A stretch of 64,000 bases of DNA from Rotaria sp. Silwood1 (GCA_905250075.1 CAJNOP010000114.1:252046-316045), one strand, 5' to 3'. Counted from the first letter of the stretch, positions 36,133-48,022 are shown. Program-made: numbers and translations. Notes: generated by a model not told the origin, from the letters alone.

Positions 36133-36596
36133 GCAGAAATCTTAGTATCTGATATTTGTGGACGTTTGAATGAACATGGTTTAGGACATTTTAGTGACAT
36201 GGTTCATTGTTTTTATTTTTCATTAATTTTTTAAAAGTAAAAGAAATCTTTTTCAGGATGGTTTAACAATGATTGCTGTTTATTGTGTTCCTCAAATTTT
36301 ATCTCATAAAGAAATATTAATTTATTCATTAAAACTACAAAAAATGTTTCAAACATGAAAAATTAATTCTTTTTCATGATGAAGATGAAATAGAAATTTG
36401 TGCTGGACCTATGCTAGTTGTTTATTATTTTGTTAATGAAATTAATGAAAATATTCATTTAGAAAAAAATATCGAAGATGAAGGACAAAGATTAAATGTT
36501 ACAACAGTTAATGATTTTGTTTGGAGAAAACGAAAAGAAAATCAAGACATTTATCGACAAACATCATATAATGGAAATCGACCGATTTTATATTAA
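36133..36596 (+). pseudogene. Unrecognised coding-like fragments
   Basis: Three plus-strand segments look like protein, not chance frames: SDICGRLNEHGLGHFSDMVH; then, after a possible short intron with acceptor TTTTTCAG, DGLTMIAVYCVPQILSHKEI; then, after a frameshift or stop near 36357, EKLILFHDEDEIEICAGPML, running to a stop at 36596 through VWRKRKENQDIYRQT. Codon use is plausible and the pieces are collinear. I do not recognise the family. It may be a broken gene, or a real one with an intron I have placed wrongly. Confidence 0.4.
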
Positions 36597-38301
36597 ATTT
36601 TTTGTTTTTAATTTTCTTCTTCAATTATTGAAAAAAAAACTTCTCAATGACATATCAATAGAAGTGAATGAATGTTAGATCATGTCAAGAAAAAAATTAT
36701 TATGTCCTATAATTGAATAATTATGAAAAAGAAAAGAAAGATACGGATGAATGAAAAGAAAAAGAAGAAACGATATTAGAAAACAGATGGAAGACAAAGG
36801 GAGCAAAGAATATGATATTATTTTCAACAACTAGTCTTGAAAGATTTATAATAATAACATAAGTTGATATTTCAATAAGTTTTGATTTATGGAGAGTTTG
36901 TCATATGGATCACAAAGTTTGAATTTTCAATTTATCATTTTTTTTCTTCTGAAGAATAAATTTGAAATAATTGAAAAGATTTTGTTCGAAGTATTGAAGC
37001 ATTAGAAATTATCTGTTTGATATTTTATTTTATTTTTTATTTTGCTAATAACTGGTGACCACTTTCATGGTCTTTGTAGTACGTGAGTTAAGAGACAGAA
37101 AGGAAAGAAAAAAAAACTTGTTTGCGCAGTTCCTTTGGAGCTAAAATGTAGAACTCACATATATTCTTCAACCTTACTATTTTAATACATAGTTTGTAAA
37201 CCGAAAAATTTCGTGTCGACTGTAGTTGTTTTCACTAATAATCGATGATAAGAGCGAGAATTTATTATGTATTTCTATATTTAAAATGGAAAATGTCTTT
37301 TTCGTTTGAGAACGCCCGATTTCATTTATCATTGTTGCCATATACTCGATAATAGTCATTTTTTATTGTTTTTTTTTAATTTGAAATTATTATTTTTTTT
37401 TCACCATCGACTATTTCATAAGGAAGACTATTATAATAATGCAGTTTGTATGCATCAGCAGCTCTTATCACACTACTATACTTTTCAAACTGATAAAAAC
37501 ATCGCATCATACTTCTGATGTTGATTATATGAGTGCTATGATAGATCAATATATTGTTCAGCTCGTCTTTTTTTTATTGTTAAACAAATCTGAAGTCTAT
37601 TGCACGCAGTTGCTGAGGTCTGTAATGAGGGGAGAACCGCGAAAACTTGAACTTAAAAATTACACTCACTGTTTTCTTCGAAAACATACGTCAGTTCCAC
37701 AAGATAACGTAGCAAGTATTAAGAAAGTTATAGGAAACGATACACAAACCGAAAAGTAGGGCTCCTTTGCTTATTTTCGTATATATGCTACCGTCTATAC
37801 TAGTGTTTCTCGCGGACACCTCAACAGAATTTTCTTTAACTGTCGGGGTAATTAGGTTCCGACTAGTGCAGCAAAAGTTGTCATAGACTCAAGATTCCAA
37901 GATATCATCTTCTAAAGAATATGTAAGTCACAAGTGTGAAAAATTGATCGTATGTACTATTGCTACTGATTTCATCTAATCAGACTGATGCTTCTTCTAT
38001 GATTAGAATCACACATGACTGCCTTTCAATAGTCTCACTGAAAAATTGTTTTCTGCATTTGATAAAGAATCATAAAAATACGGGTTTGAATTCAAAACTT
38101 ATTAAAACACAATGATGTCAAATGATATGTAAATTACTTGTTTGTCGGCGATAATCTTTTCTCTTGGTTCTATTGAAGATTTATTATTGAAAAAAAAACG
38201 TAGAATAAACATATTTTTCTCTTCATCCATGTTGAGACTAAGAATGTGACGATATAGTTGTATATATCAATCACTGTGGTAGTACGTAGAAATCTCTCGG
38301 C
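36597..38301. other. Intergenic stretch without a recognised gene
   Basis: Several small frames (37177-37359 -, 37306-37518 +, 37439-37759 +) have no family features. It contains one copy of a dispersed repeat (37115-37163). Confidence 0.5.
37115..37163 (-). repeat. Dispersed repeat, copy C
   Basis: On the minus strand it reads TATGTGAGTTCTACATTTTA followed by GCTCCAAAGGAACTG and CAAACAAG. It matches the copies at 45903-45950 and 47848-47893. Confidence 0.6.
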
Positions 38302-38523
38302 TTGAACGAGATATTTGGATTTTGTTATCACGATTCCGATTATGTCTTTGATGCGCATCATGACTTGTACTGTACTCGTTCAGCTAACGAACGAAACTTT
38401 ATAACAATTAATATTTATTTGAATGATACCGATGCTGATTGGACGCGATTTTTAAATTCAGAAGGAAAAAAACAAATAATTTTTGTTCAAATATCTGATG
38501 AGAACCGATTTAATGTATCAATT
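38302..38523 (+). pseudogene. 2OG-Fe(II) oxygenase (prolyl 4-hydroxylase-like) fragment
   Basis: The segment FDAHHDLYCTRSANERNFIT plus INIYLND and WTRFLN resembles the core of prolyl-4-hydroxylase-type 2-oxoglutarate/Fe(II) oxygenases, in which an H-x-D iron motif precedes a (E)R-x-F-x-T-x-x-x-YLN strand and G-x-TRF. The second iron histidine and the 2OG-binding arginine are not found downstream, where the frame runs to a stop at 38532 with unrelated residues. There is no ATG at the start. It is best read as a broken remnant or a single exon. Confidence 0.45.
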
Positions 38524-38757
38524 GAAACCTGAGATTGATCGATAAGCAAAATTGATTAAATGATAGGCGTACTCTTTCAATATCGGCTCATTGATTCTTT
38601 TTTAAATTTTATTTATTGCTTTATTCTTGAAAACTATAGCTCTTACTGCATACAAAATAATTATTTGACTGATTTTATCGTCATTACTCACTAGCTAACT
38701 CAGAAATGGGAAAAGAAATCGAGCTTGTTATAGTTGTTGGTATTATAGTTCTGATAC

Positions 38758-39045
38758 TCAGCCAATATGTGGAGTTTGTGAAACTTTGCCATGCGCGTTG
38801 TAGAAAACACGAACACGATTGAATCCAAAATCTAACGTCACAGGCGAGTTATCTTGAACTTTCAGCACGTTGAAATCTAAAGTAATATGAAAAGAAAAAA
38901 GACAATTGAAATAACTTGTTGATGGCACTAAGATACCGTCTTACTTGGATTTTCTCGTTTGATTTCTTCAACGGCTTCATCTACTGGTTTGCCAACCAAA
39001 GCGGGCCACGATTGGTTTTCGAACTTTGGAAATTGTATGTTGTCC
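38758..39045 (-). CDS. Potato inhibitor I-type serine protease inhibitor
   Basis: Two exons (38945-39045 and 38758-38876) join in phase through a 68-nt GT-AG intron. The product has the potato inhibitor I signature: SWPALVGKPVDEAVEEIKRE at the start, NPNFNVLKV before the loop, DSPVTLDF-like DNSPVTLDFGFNRVRVF as the reactive-site region and strand, and the C-terminal TPHIG. The family binds subtilisin- and chymotrypsin-type proteases as a substrate-like inhibitor. The canonical P1 position falls near DNS. The 5' end was not found: the frame opens after a likely acceptor (39046-39047), so an upstream exon, perhaps with a signal peptide, is expected above 39046. Confidence 0.75.
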
Positions 39046-42000
39046 CTTAAACATGTTATGAAAATTTATCACTCTACTAGTAATATTCAAACTGTTAAGA
39101 GTTTTGGTATAAGAATTTTCAAAAATCTTTTTGTATCGCTACAATCAAATTGCACCCATAACAAAAATATCCAATTAGATAAATATCGAATTCTAAAACT
39201 TCATGGAATCACATTTTATCTTCTGAACAACAACCCTAAACTTATCGTGTCCTGATTTGGATGCTAACGGATATTTTATTCAACTACACATTCATTCATA
39301 AACTTTTCAATCATGGTTATAAGATGGCTTCAGTGTTTTTCACTGAAAGCTTTGTCATGTTGAAATTTCATCGAAAATTGTCTTCAATATAAATTAAATA
39401 GGATCAATCAACATAGTATAATTGAATTACTGTTCGATCTAGGATATAACAAAAAGCTAATATAGAAAAGGCTATATCCATGAAAAATAATAAGAGAACG
39501 TCTGTAGTTGAATGCGTTTTTTCCCACTAAAACCTCAAACAAACCGTTCAAAAAAGCGTAATTTACGATACGCTTCATTAGTAGTACAATGCATTTTATT
39601 CCCTACCATAGTTTTTTTTTCTATTCTTATATCCATATTAATTATTTTATCACATTTATCTTCTTCTAAATACGCATTTATCAGTGATGTCTTCATCGAG
39701 AATTCTAAAAATTTCTAGAAAGATCCCTGGTGTGTCTAGCAAATTTCGAGATTTGCTGCAATGAACATAATGTATCTTTCGCGAAACATGACAGCATTTT
39801 CAGTGAAGAACTTAGTGAGAAACGTGCAACCGAACAGTGCAAATATATAAAAATAATTAATATGAATGAATCAATGGAGAAAGAACGAAACTATGACTTT
39901 TGCTAATATTCCTAAAATCATGAGACAGACATTCAGGTATATTTTCTTATTAGTTTACTTCAGTTTGTTTGGTTTTCGTCAAGGACATATGATTTGATAT
40001 TTCTACAGATGTCATTCATGTCTAATCGCATGAACTATCAGATAGATAGTTTTGAAGATTGTAATAGAATAATTGAAATTTATTCAACGGAACTTTTTAA
40101 ATTACGAGTTGAAACATCAATATTTATTCAAAAAAAAATATTACACATGTCTGAGTTTTTCTTCAACTCAAACATACAAAAAAAACAGAAGAAATAGATA
40201 ATGATTTTTACAATGCATCAATTTTGTTGATAAAGTAATAGAACATAGAAAGAATTACAAATAAATAAAAAAAGGAGACAATAAAAATGAAAGATAGTTG
40301 TTATCAGTATTACTCGTAAATGGTGTTTGAAGAGAACGAAGAACGTGTTCTCTCATGAATACATTCAAACAGTGGTTTTAAATGACATTTCATGAGTATT
40401 ATTTTCGACACACTAAGCAAAAATTATATGTATATCATAGATAGGCCTAGCAACAGTAGCGCATGATATCTGAAAGATTTGCTAAATATTGAATCAAATA
40501 CTATTTCTTAGTAAAAACAAGATTCATGTGATTTTCTTTCTATAACAAATACAAATTTGATATAAAAAAATGCAGAAAATCATGATATGATCAATTTTCG
40601 ACTACTGCAGATACTAAGAGCTCCGTTTTGTAATAGTGAATCTTTTGCGCAAGACGATAAAAGTCCTACTATTATTATACTTACATATTATTCTTTTGCG
40701 TTTATCAACGACTGACAGAAGGAGAAATATGTTTAGATATGCGGCAATATGTTACATCGTTGCATTTAACTGTCATTTATTTTATGATCAAGTCGATAAG
40801 AACAAAAAATGCAAGGTTTTTTGATATTTTGCTTGCTGTTATTGAACAACATGGAATGAAAAGAGCATGGCTTGTCATCAATACTCTTTATCAATAACAC
40901 TTATTAGTCCTATTAATTGTCTTCTATCATCACACAACCATGTTGAGACTAATTCATATGGTGTACACGAAAGAAGACCAAAAAAAAGTTGACTTTATGT
41001 AAATCACAAATTAAATGATTTGTAAACATCATGAAAAAGGTTTATTCGTTGAATGAATGTAGCAATTTTCAAAGAATCAACTGCAAAAAAGTGATATAGA
41101 ATGATTAGTCTTAGCGAAACGCGTTTTTGTACGATTAAAATATCTCTGGTAGCGTTGTGATCGAGACAACGCACGTTTCTTAGCATTGATTTTTTTTGGA
41201 AATACTATAAAATACATTTATCAACACACATTAATATTATTCTCAATTCTAAGGTGATTCATGTCAGTTCTATGGGTTCTCATGTACATTGGATTTGTAT
41301 CTTCTACCAAAAGTAATTAACGTGAATTCATCACGTAATATCGAGTGCAAATCAACATATGATATTCGAAGTAGATGAAAAAGCATCATCCTAGAATATT
41401 GATATTGATCTCGAATATTTGAAATAGGCGATAATGACTGCTGCGTAAAAAGGGATGAATATGAGTATGGGTGTGAGTGGATGTAGGATATTGAAGAAAC
41501 TCTCCACACTTCACAATCTTTTAGTTCTTTTTAAATTCTTCAAAGTGCCTTTTTTGGTATTTTCTTCTATTTTTCAAGGACTTTTGAAACTCAGAAGAAA
41601 AAAAAAAAAAAACCTTTTAAATATCGGACGGGCTTTAGACGCCAAAGGGAATAATTGTTTTAATTGTTTTATCAAGCAGAATAACGGTTTAGAAAATGTA
41701 AAATTAGCTGAAATCATTAAACAACAAATTTTTTTCGAAAAATTATGAGAATACTCGTCGATTGACTCAGTCTTTCATTCTGATTACGAATATCAACTTT
41801 TATTTTGATTTTGGTAGCATTGGAAAGAAAAAAAACTTTACCAAAACTCGGTTTTGACCTTTTCCCTTTGTTAGTTGTTTTTTAACACTACATGCACCCT
41901 TTTCTAAATAAAAAACATTCCTATCTTTTGTAGAATTGCTAGGGCTACAAAATGCATAGAGTTTCATACTGTTGCTAGTTTTTCAAAGTGTCAAAATTTT

Positions 42001-42564
42001 TAAATCTTTACAAAAGTTATGCTGAAAATCAAATAAGAGTAGTTTCAAGAAAAAAACTGTTTACTTGATTATCATGTTACTCGGTGAGCTTAAAAAGCCT
42101 AACGAAGGATTTCTCCTATTTCCTTATTCGAGCTGATGAAATAATTGAAAAATGTGTTTTGATCCTTTTTCTTAAGCCAGCTATTCGATATTCGTTTTAT
42201 GTGGATGCAATGCATAAGTGACATGTGCGCATTGTAGTCCCAACTACAATACTTCTAATGAAAGGTGCTCAAATAGTTGGAAAGGGCTACAGACTACTTA
42301 TATGATCAAGTTACGTCCACATGTCAAATAACATCACGTCATACATTTGTTTACATAGAAAATCACGTAACAATGTTCTTCAATAATGATTCATTAGTTT
42401 TACTTCATTGATGTTAAAGAAAAATATTGGGGTTATCGAACGTGTAAGCTATCTGATTGCTTCGTCTAGTTTTTACTCTTTATTCATAAGTTATAAATTG
42501 ATATGGTATTAAAGTTTGTAAACAGATATTTTCTTCATAAGCAATGCGTCAAATGTCCATCTCA
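39046..42564. other. Long stretch without a recognised gene
   Basis: A frame at 39512-39718 (+) has a basic start and one hydrophobic segment (VVQCILFPTIVFFSILISIL). It could be an N-terminal exon of a type II membrane protein but has no partner exon I can support. Frames at 39994-40197 (+), 40636-40824 (+) and 41270-41509 (-) were not recognised. A missing first exon of the inhibitor gene may lie in the first few hundred bases. Confidence 0.45.
41455..41515. repeat. G-arm/C-arm hairpin 8 (weak)
   Basis: GAGTATGGGTGTGAGTGGATG is followed by only a short CTCCACAC/TTCAC arm. It may be an eroded copy. Confidence 0.4.
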
Positions 42565-43578
42565 TTAAGCGTGTTCTGTTGCTATAGCCGGATTAACATT
42601 TTCTCTCTCTACATTGTGCACAATTATTCGTGGTATTGTGTGAAAAATGTTTGCAGCATTAATTTGATTACGTCTTAAAGTAAATAGATGTTTGAGATGC
42701 ATTTTAATTGTTTCTCGAAGACGTGATGAAACGCAAAGAAAAATAAAGAAGGAAGAAGAAAAATTGACACATAAAATAATAGCAGACACTTGATTGATAA
42801 GTAGTTCGATAGATATTCGATCGAAACTTTTTTCGACATTCTGTCCGAATGTAGCTGCCCAATACATAATGAATATGGCTCGAGGAAGTGTACATATGGC
42901 ACTGACAAGAGTTTGAGAAAGCATCATTCTCGTCATTTGCTGTTCCCACATTGGCATATGAGTTTGATTAGGTTGTTGTCTAATATGAGTAACAAGACGA
43001 ATATTTCGACATGTTAACAGGCCGAAAGCAATTAGAATAGAAAGTGGAAAAACAACAGCAAGCATGGGATCAAGAAAATAATTCGCAATCTGTTCAAATA
43101 AACTGCTGGTGAACCAACAATTGTAAGTAGGTGGTATCAAGTCAGTATAGATGAAAAAAGGAATATTGACAAGTGGCCAGATAAGAAAAGGTAGAGGCAA
43201 GAGACGACGAGCTATTCGAATTGAACTTAATTGGCGTATGCGAACTGATTGAGATGTAGATGCCCATCGATCGAAAGCAGCCAAACACAGAAAACTCATT
43301 GCTAAACATGCTGTTGTCTGAAGAAAAAACAAACCCAATTTGCATGCAATGGATGATGCTAACATTGATGTTGATGGTACAGCTTGAAGAAACACGACTA
43401 ACAAGGCACTCATATCGGCGAGCGATTGACCAACAACATAGTAGCTAGTAGGAGATTGTCGAAGTGTTTTTATACCCATAAAAATAATAGCATTCAATAA
43501 AGCTGCTGGAATTCCAATGGAAAATAGTACAATTGGACTATAATAAGATACTAGAAGAGTGGCTTGGAAGATAGACAT
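42565..43578 (-). CDS. Rhodopsin-family G-protein-coupled receptor
   Basis: A single exon of 337 residues has seven hydrophobic segments (about 12-36, 46-68, 80-102, 124-146, 168-190, 217-240, 257-283). Cys79 at the top of helix 3 and Cys154 in extracellular loop 2 can form the usual disulfide. Helix 3 ends DRW (103-105) instead of DRY. Helix 2 has SLADM, the class-A LAxxD motif. Helix 7 has NFSSSFFIF where NPxxY is expected. A basic C-terminal tail of about 55 residues follows. Intronless orphan receptors of this type are abundant in rotifers; the ligand cannot be inferred, and neuropeptide-like receptors are the nearest guess. The start is the first ATG after an upstream stop-rich region. 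Confidence 0.85.
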   Translation of the reverse strand: MSIFQATLLVSYYSPIVLFSIGIPAALLNAIIFMGIKTLRQSPTSYYVVGQSLADMSALLVVFLQAVPSTSMLASSIACKLGLFFLQTTACLAMSFLCLAAFDRWASTSQSVRIRQLSSIRIARRLLPLPFLIWPLVNIPFFIYTDLIPPTYNCWFTSSLFEQIANYFLDPMLAVVFPLSILIAFGLLTCRNIRLVTHIRQQPNQTHMPMWEQQMTRMMLSQTLVSAICTLPRAIFIMYWAATFGQNVEKSFDRISIELLINQVSAIILCVNFSSSFFIFLCVSSRLRETIKMHLKHLFTLRRNQINAANIFHTIPRIIVHNVERENVNPAIATEHA

Positions 43579-45099
43579 TCTTCTCTTTCTATTATTTCCT
43601 CTTCGTTCATTTTTAGAGAGTAACTCAAGAGAATTCTCATCATCTCGCTTTTTTTTCTTCTTTCCATTACACTCTCGAATAGAATAGATTATAATATATA
43701 GTAGAAATGTCTGATTATCTCTAAAACAGGTGAAAGATGCAAACCAAGAAGCTATCAGTTCAATCCTTGCGAGTTTTAAGTATGAAACACAATAGAGCTC
43801 CTTTGTACTTTTAACAAAAACGTTTTTCCAACGTATTTTACTGTATTGATCCCATCATACATGTAATACTCTTCTCTTCTATAATGTCTACACCCCTATG
43901 GTAGAAGCGAACAACTTTGTAATTGTATATTCCAACATTGATTAACAATTGTTTTTTACAAAATATTGTTTCTAAGAATGTGTATAAGATCAGTTTGTAT
44001 TTCAATTAACTTACCTTTCTTGAAATTAGAATATAATTATAACATAAAATACCTTACAAATTTCAGATCGTGTTTAGACAATTATTGAATATTTGTTACT
44101 TCTCCAAATTACTGTGATATGTACAAAACAAAATATCGTACTAAATGCAAAGTAAACAAAACAAAATGGTATCATTTATAAAAATGACTATGCTAAAATC
44201 AAATAAATATGATAGACACACAAATCAAGTCATAGGAGTCGATATGTTCTATCTGTTTTAGAGCATTTCTCACAAGAGATATACGTGCCATTGCATGTTA
44301 GTGTTTCTTATATTCACTTTCTTCATTTGCTGATATAGTGTCTTATTATCATTGACATACATAGTTCTATTCATTGTCATTTTGTTTTGATTTGATGCTG
44401 GTTCATTAAATTACTCATGTGAATTGTGTTTCCGTTCGAGATTCAACTCAATTATGATAAAATTTTTTTTAAAATAATTATAAGTTAAAAAGAATACTAT
44501 ACATGATTTTTTTTTGAATTCATTTTCGAATGAATAAATTAGAAAATAAGAATATTAAATTAATAGTCTTATTCAATTAGCTCATTTTCTAAATTATAGC
44601 AGAAATTGATGAAAATATATTCTATGGTATAAAACTTCTAATGAAAATAATTCTCTGACTATTGAAAAAAAATCTGTTTTTTTTTAAAATTTTCATGTCT
44701 GTTTATATTGTAAATATAAATATTTATATATTTATTTATTGACTTTTTCTACTGAAACAGAATCAGTTAGATGAAGACTCGTAGATAGAACTAATAATAA
44801 TGATCTTAAATACTGTTTGAAATTTTAAATAATAAACAAATATATCAACTAATGCATTGAATAAGACTTCAATTTTTATTGTCATTTGAGTATTTTGAAC
44901 ATTAATTCTTAGATAGGTAAATCTTAATTGATTAATGAACGTTCATTTATTAAATTAATCCATAAAAGCAAATTTAACTAATAAAAAATCATTGAACAAT
45001 CAAAGTAATGAATTATACTAAAGGCAAAGTGACGTTTCATTACAGATTTGACTGGATATGAAAAATGAATGATTCCTATCAAAATCAGATATTTTATAT

Positions 45100-45184
45100 G
45101 GAGGGTGTGGGGTGTGGGTGTGGGTGTTGGTGGGAGTATGGGTAAGATCCAACACCCGCACCCACACCACACACCCACACTCTA
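45100..45184. repeat. G-arm/C-arm hairpin 9 (best copy)
   Basis: The G arm GGAGGGTGTGGGGTGTGGGT continues GTGGGTGTTGG. After about 20 nt the C arm reads CCAACACCCGCACCCACACC followed by ACACACCCACACTC. It is the cleanest hexamer-like example and the longest perfect pairing of the set. Confidence 0.8.
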
Positions 45185-45654
45185 GGAAGTAAAAGAAGTA
45201 TATTTTTACTCACTATAAGAAGACCGTGACCAATGAAAATAATGAGATCAATATAAATACCTGATAGTGTGCGAATCTCAAGAATCTAACTCATACACAT
45301 ATTAGCCAATTTTTCGGCAACAGCAGCTACTATAACAAGAAAGAATAGAATTACAATTTCAATACCCATGAGAACAAGTCTAACTATGCCCATTCAAGCA
45401 AACTAAAAGTCGAAAATGAGCATGTCAGTTTTAATTCAAACATTTCAATTGAAACAATAATAACCGAATAAGTTGTTTTAGCTGTTTTCAATAACTCCTA
45501 AATGCAAGCACATATATCTATGATCTCGAAAAAGATAAAACTGTCCTAAAACCTCATTCATAAGTTATTTACCAGGATCTTATCAACTTGAAACGCATTA
45601 ATTTTTATGCTTGTTTCTGATTTACAAAAAACACAAAGGTTAATATCATAGCAG

Positions 45655-45950
45655 GTTTTGTGGAACTCACATATATTTTTGAAGAAAATAGTAAGTGTAA
45701 GTTTTAAGGTCAAGACTTCGCGGCTTCCTCCCCCCCCCGCCCCCCCAAACTTCGTCAGAAAAAGAAAAAATTTCTGTTCGAAATATAGAGATAAACAAGA
45801 CAGCACTTTCTGGTAATCGATTATCATTAGAAAACAACTATTATCTTTTGGAGAATTTAAATACTGGATATTTTGTGATTAGTATAATGAAATCAAAGAA
45901 AATATGTGAGTTCCACATTTCAGCCCCAAAAGGGCTGTGCTAACAAGCTT
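45655..45950. repeat. Dispersed inverted element, copy A
   Basis: GTGGAACTCACATAT at 45660-45674 is inverted at 45903-45918, which continues TTCAGCCCCAAAAGGGCTGT and then GCTAACAAGC. The left part has GAAGAAAATAGTAAG, also seen at about 47695 in copy B. A poly-C tract lies inside. No frame. Confidence 0.55.
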
Positions 45951-46635
45951 TTTTCCAAAGTCGAAAACCATTTTCTGTGATAGAAAATTTATTGAAGTTT
46001 CATATAAACATACTAATAGTTGTCAACTCCATATCAATTGCCACTGTCATTACAATGAACTTTGAAAGGTACTTTCTAAGTTCTAAAGATATATAGATTA
46101 TGCTGAATAAATGTAGTAAAAGATACAACATTCAGTTTTCTACAAAGTCTTGTTAACTTTAATTCAAATCGATGAAAAGAAAGAACTGCAACATTTAAAA
46201 CAAGCGCTGCAAATGTTTGATATTTTCTATTGAACTCCATGTCAAATTAGCTTTGAGATTTGTCTGTAAGTAGTTGATTATCATCTATATAGGATTAATA
46301 GATATTGTCTATCTGAGTATCTAAAGAGAAAAGAAAAATGCCGGTATATGTCTTTCCATCTACTCAAAAAAATACATATTGAAAGACATTGAATTATAAA
46401 TAATTGATTGTACTCTTTCGAGCACTGTTTAGTAATGCAATCCGCTCAAATATGACGGAATCACTCGTCCTTCTTTTACAGTTTTATTATTGAATTGTAG
46501 ACCCGTGACAAAATGACCAAAAATAGAACTTGGATTTGAGTGTTGTGTGAAAAACTAAAAACTTTAGCTTAACTTTAAGTGTGATACAAAACCTTTCCAC
46601 AGGAAAGCTATAACTTGGATGATGCTCTATATGTA

Positions 46636-46706
46636 GAGGGTGTGAGTATGGCTATCAGTATTCTGTTAACATTCACACTCACACCACGTCCACATCCATA
46701 TCCATA
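46636..46706. repeat. G-arm/C-arm hairpin 10
   Basis: GAGGGTGTGAGTATGG, a loop of about 25 nt, then ATTCACACTCACACC and CCACATCCATATCC. Confidence 0.65.
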
Positions 46707-47273
46707 AACTCAATGCTAATTAGACTTCAATTGGCATTTAATAACAATAAGTAGATTTTATATGCATTCCATCAAAGAACTTTTACTGCAAATCTATATT
46801 ATGTATATTAGTATATATAAATATAGATGTCAGTCTTTGATACTAATTGCTTCATATCTACTTTCAACCACAGCACTAAAACAATTTAGAGGTATAGAAG
46901 AAAGAAAAATGTCTCCACTGTTGTGACTCTTGAAAAAACTAAAACCAAAGCATGTGAGAGGACAACTGAGAAACAACCATTATTTACCTGTTCTCTACGT
47001 GGAAAAAATTAAGGTTAAAACTAGATGAAAGTCAATTATAAACATATACTTTTGATCGCTTTTTAATAATTTTTCAACTGGTCTTAATGGAAAATACCCA
47101 AAATAATCAAAAATTTCATTGATTATAGTTGTAATCCAAAGTGATGAAAATTGGTTGAAGGTTTTTACATTTATCATAAGTAAAAATCAATTAAAATCAA
47201 TCGTTTTAGCACAATTTTTAATCAATTTTCATCGGATTTTAATTCTAATTGTTTTTAGATGAGTTGTAGGAAA

Positions 47274-47973
47274 ACTACAAAACGTAACGTTCGTGATAGA
47301 TGGAACCGATACTAGCAACCAGCCGGTCGCACAATTTTTATCGGTATAGCTATAATAGGTCGATTCATACCATGGAATTCTATTTTATAGTGAAGTCTTC
47401 TAAGTTACCAACTTAGATTATAACCAATGCACTAAATGTGATTCCATCGTACTAGCAGAATGCATTCTTTATTTCGGACACTTATTGATGTTTTTTGAAC
47501 CGGAAATTACATATTAACATACATAAACATAAATGTTCAGCTATTTCAACCTCATGATCTAAGTTACAAATTTGGAAGAGTCCACTATTAAAACAAATTT
47601 CATTGCAAGAATCGATTTATTATTGCTGCACCAGTTTATACCGATAGAGCGGTCAGTCTCATCCAGTCTGAATTTTGTCGAATTCATATTTTCGAAGAAA
47701 ATAGTGATATTTAAGTTTTATGTAGACATTTTTGTGAGTCCTTACCTCTCTTCTTGACATACTATAGCGACTTCCACCCACTCACTTACAATTTACTAGA
47801 GTTTTCAATTAAGCATTTAAATATTAGTTTAGAGAGGCTGAAGAGTTTATGTGAGTTCCATATTTCAATCCAAAATGGGCTGTGATAACAAGCATTTTAA
47901 GACCGGCAACTGTATCGATCTTAAGAAAACTACACCGGTTCCATCAATAACGTCCGTAAACTAATTTGTGCGG
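47274..47973. repeat. Inverted-repeat element upstream of the TLDc gene
   Basis: GTGATAGATGGAACCGATAC with flanks (47274-47312) is inverted at 47930-47973 (ACTACACCGGTTCCATCAAT and CCGTAAACTAATTTGTG). Between them lies copy B of the dispersed repeat. The right end is about 50 bp before the TLDc start codon. Confidence 0.5.
47848..47893 (+). repeat. Dispersed repeat, copy B
   Basis: TATGTGAGTTCCATATTTCA, then ATCCAAAATGGGCTGTGATA and ACAAGC, matching 45903-45950 and the reverse complement of 37115-37163. Confidence 0.6.
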
Positions 47974-48022
47974 TAAAGTGTGACACAGGTTAAAATCAGT
48001 TTTGAAAAATTTTCATTTTGAG

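Larger units (their letters stand above)
43579..48022. other. Long intergenic stretch with repeats, no gene
   Basis: No coding region is supported. It holds hairpins (45100-45184, 46636-46706), a poly-C tract near 45728, and dispersed inverted elements (45655-45950 and 47274-47973). Minus frames at 44978-45178 and 45558-45827 translate repeats or homopolymers. Confidence 0.55.

Noticed and set aside
45722..45748. Poly-C tract with CCCCCCCGCCCCCC
   Set aside because: Considered as a G-quadruplex regulatory site, but it sits inside a dispersed repeat with no gene nearby. Homopolymer length may also be a sequencing artefact.
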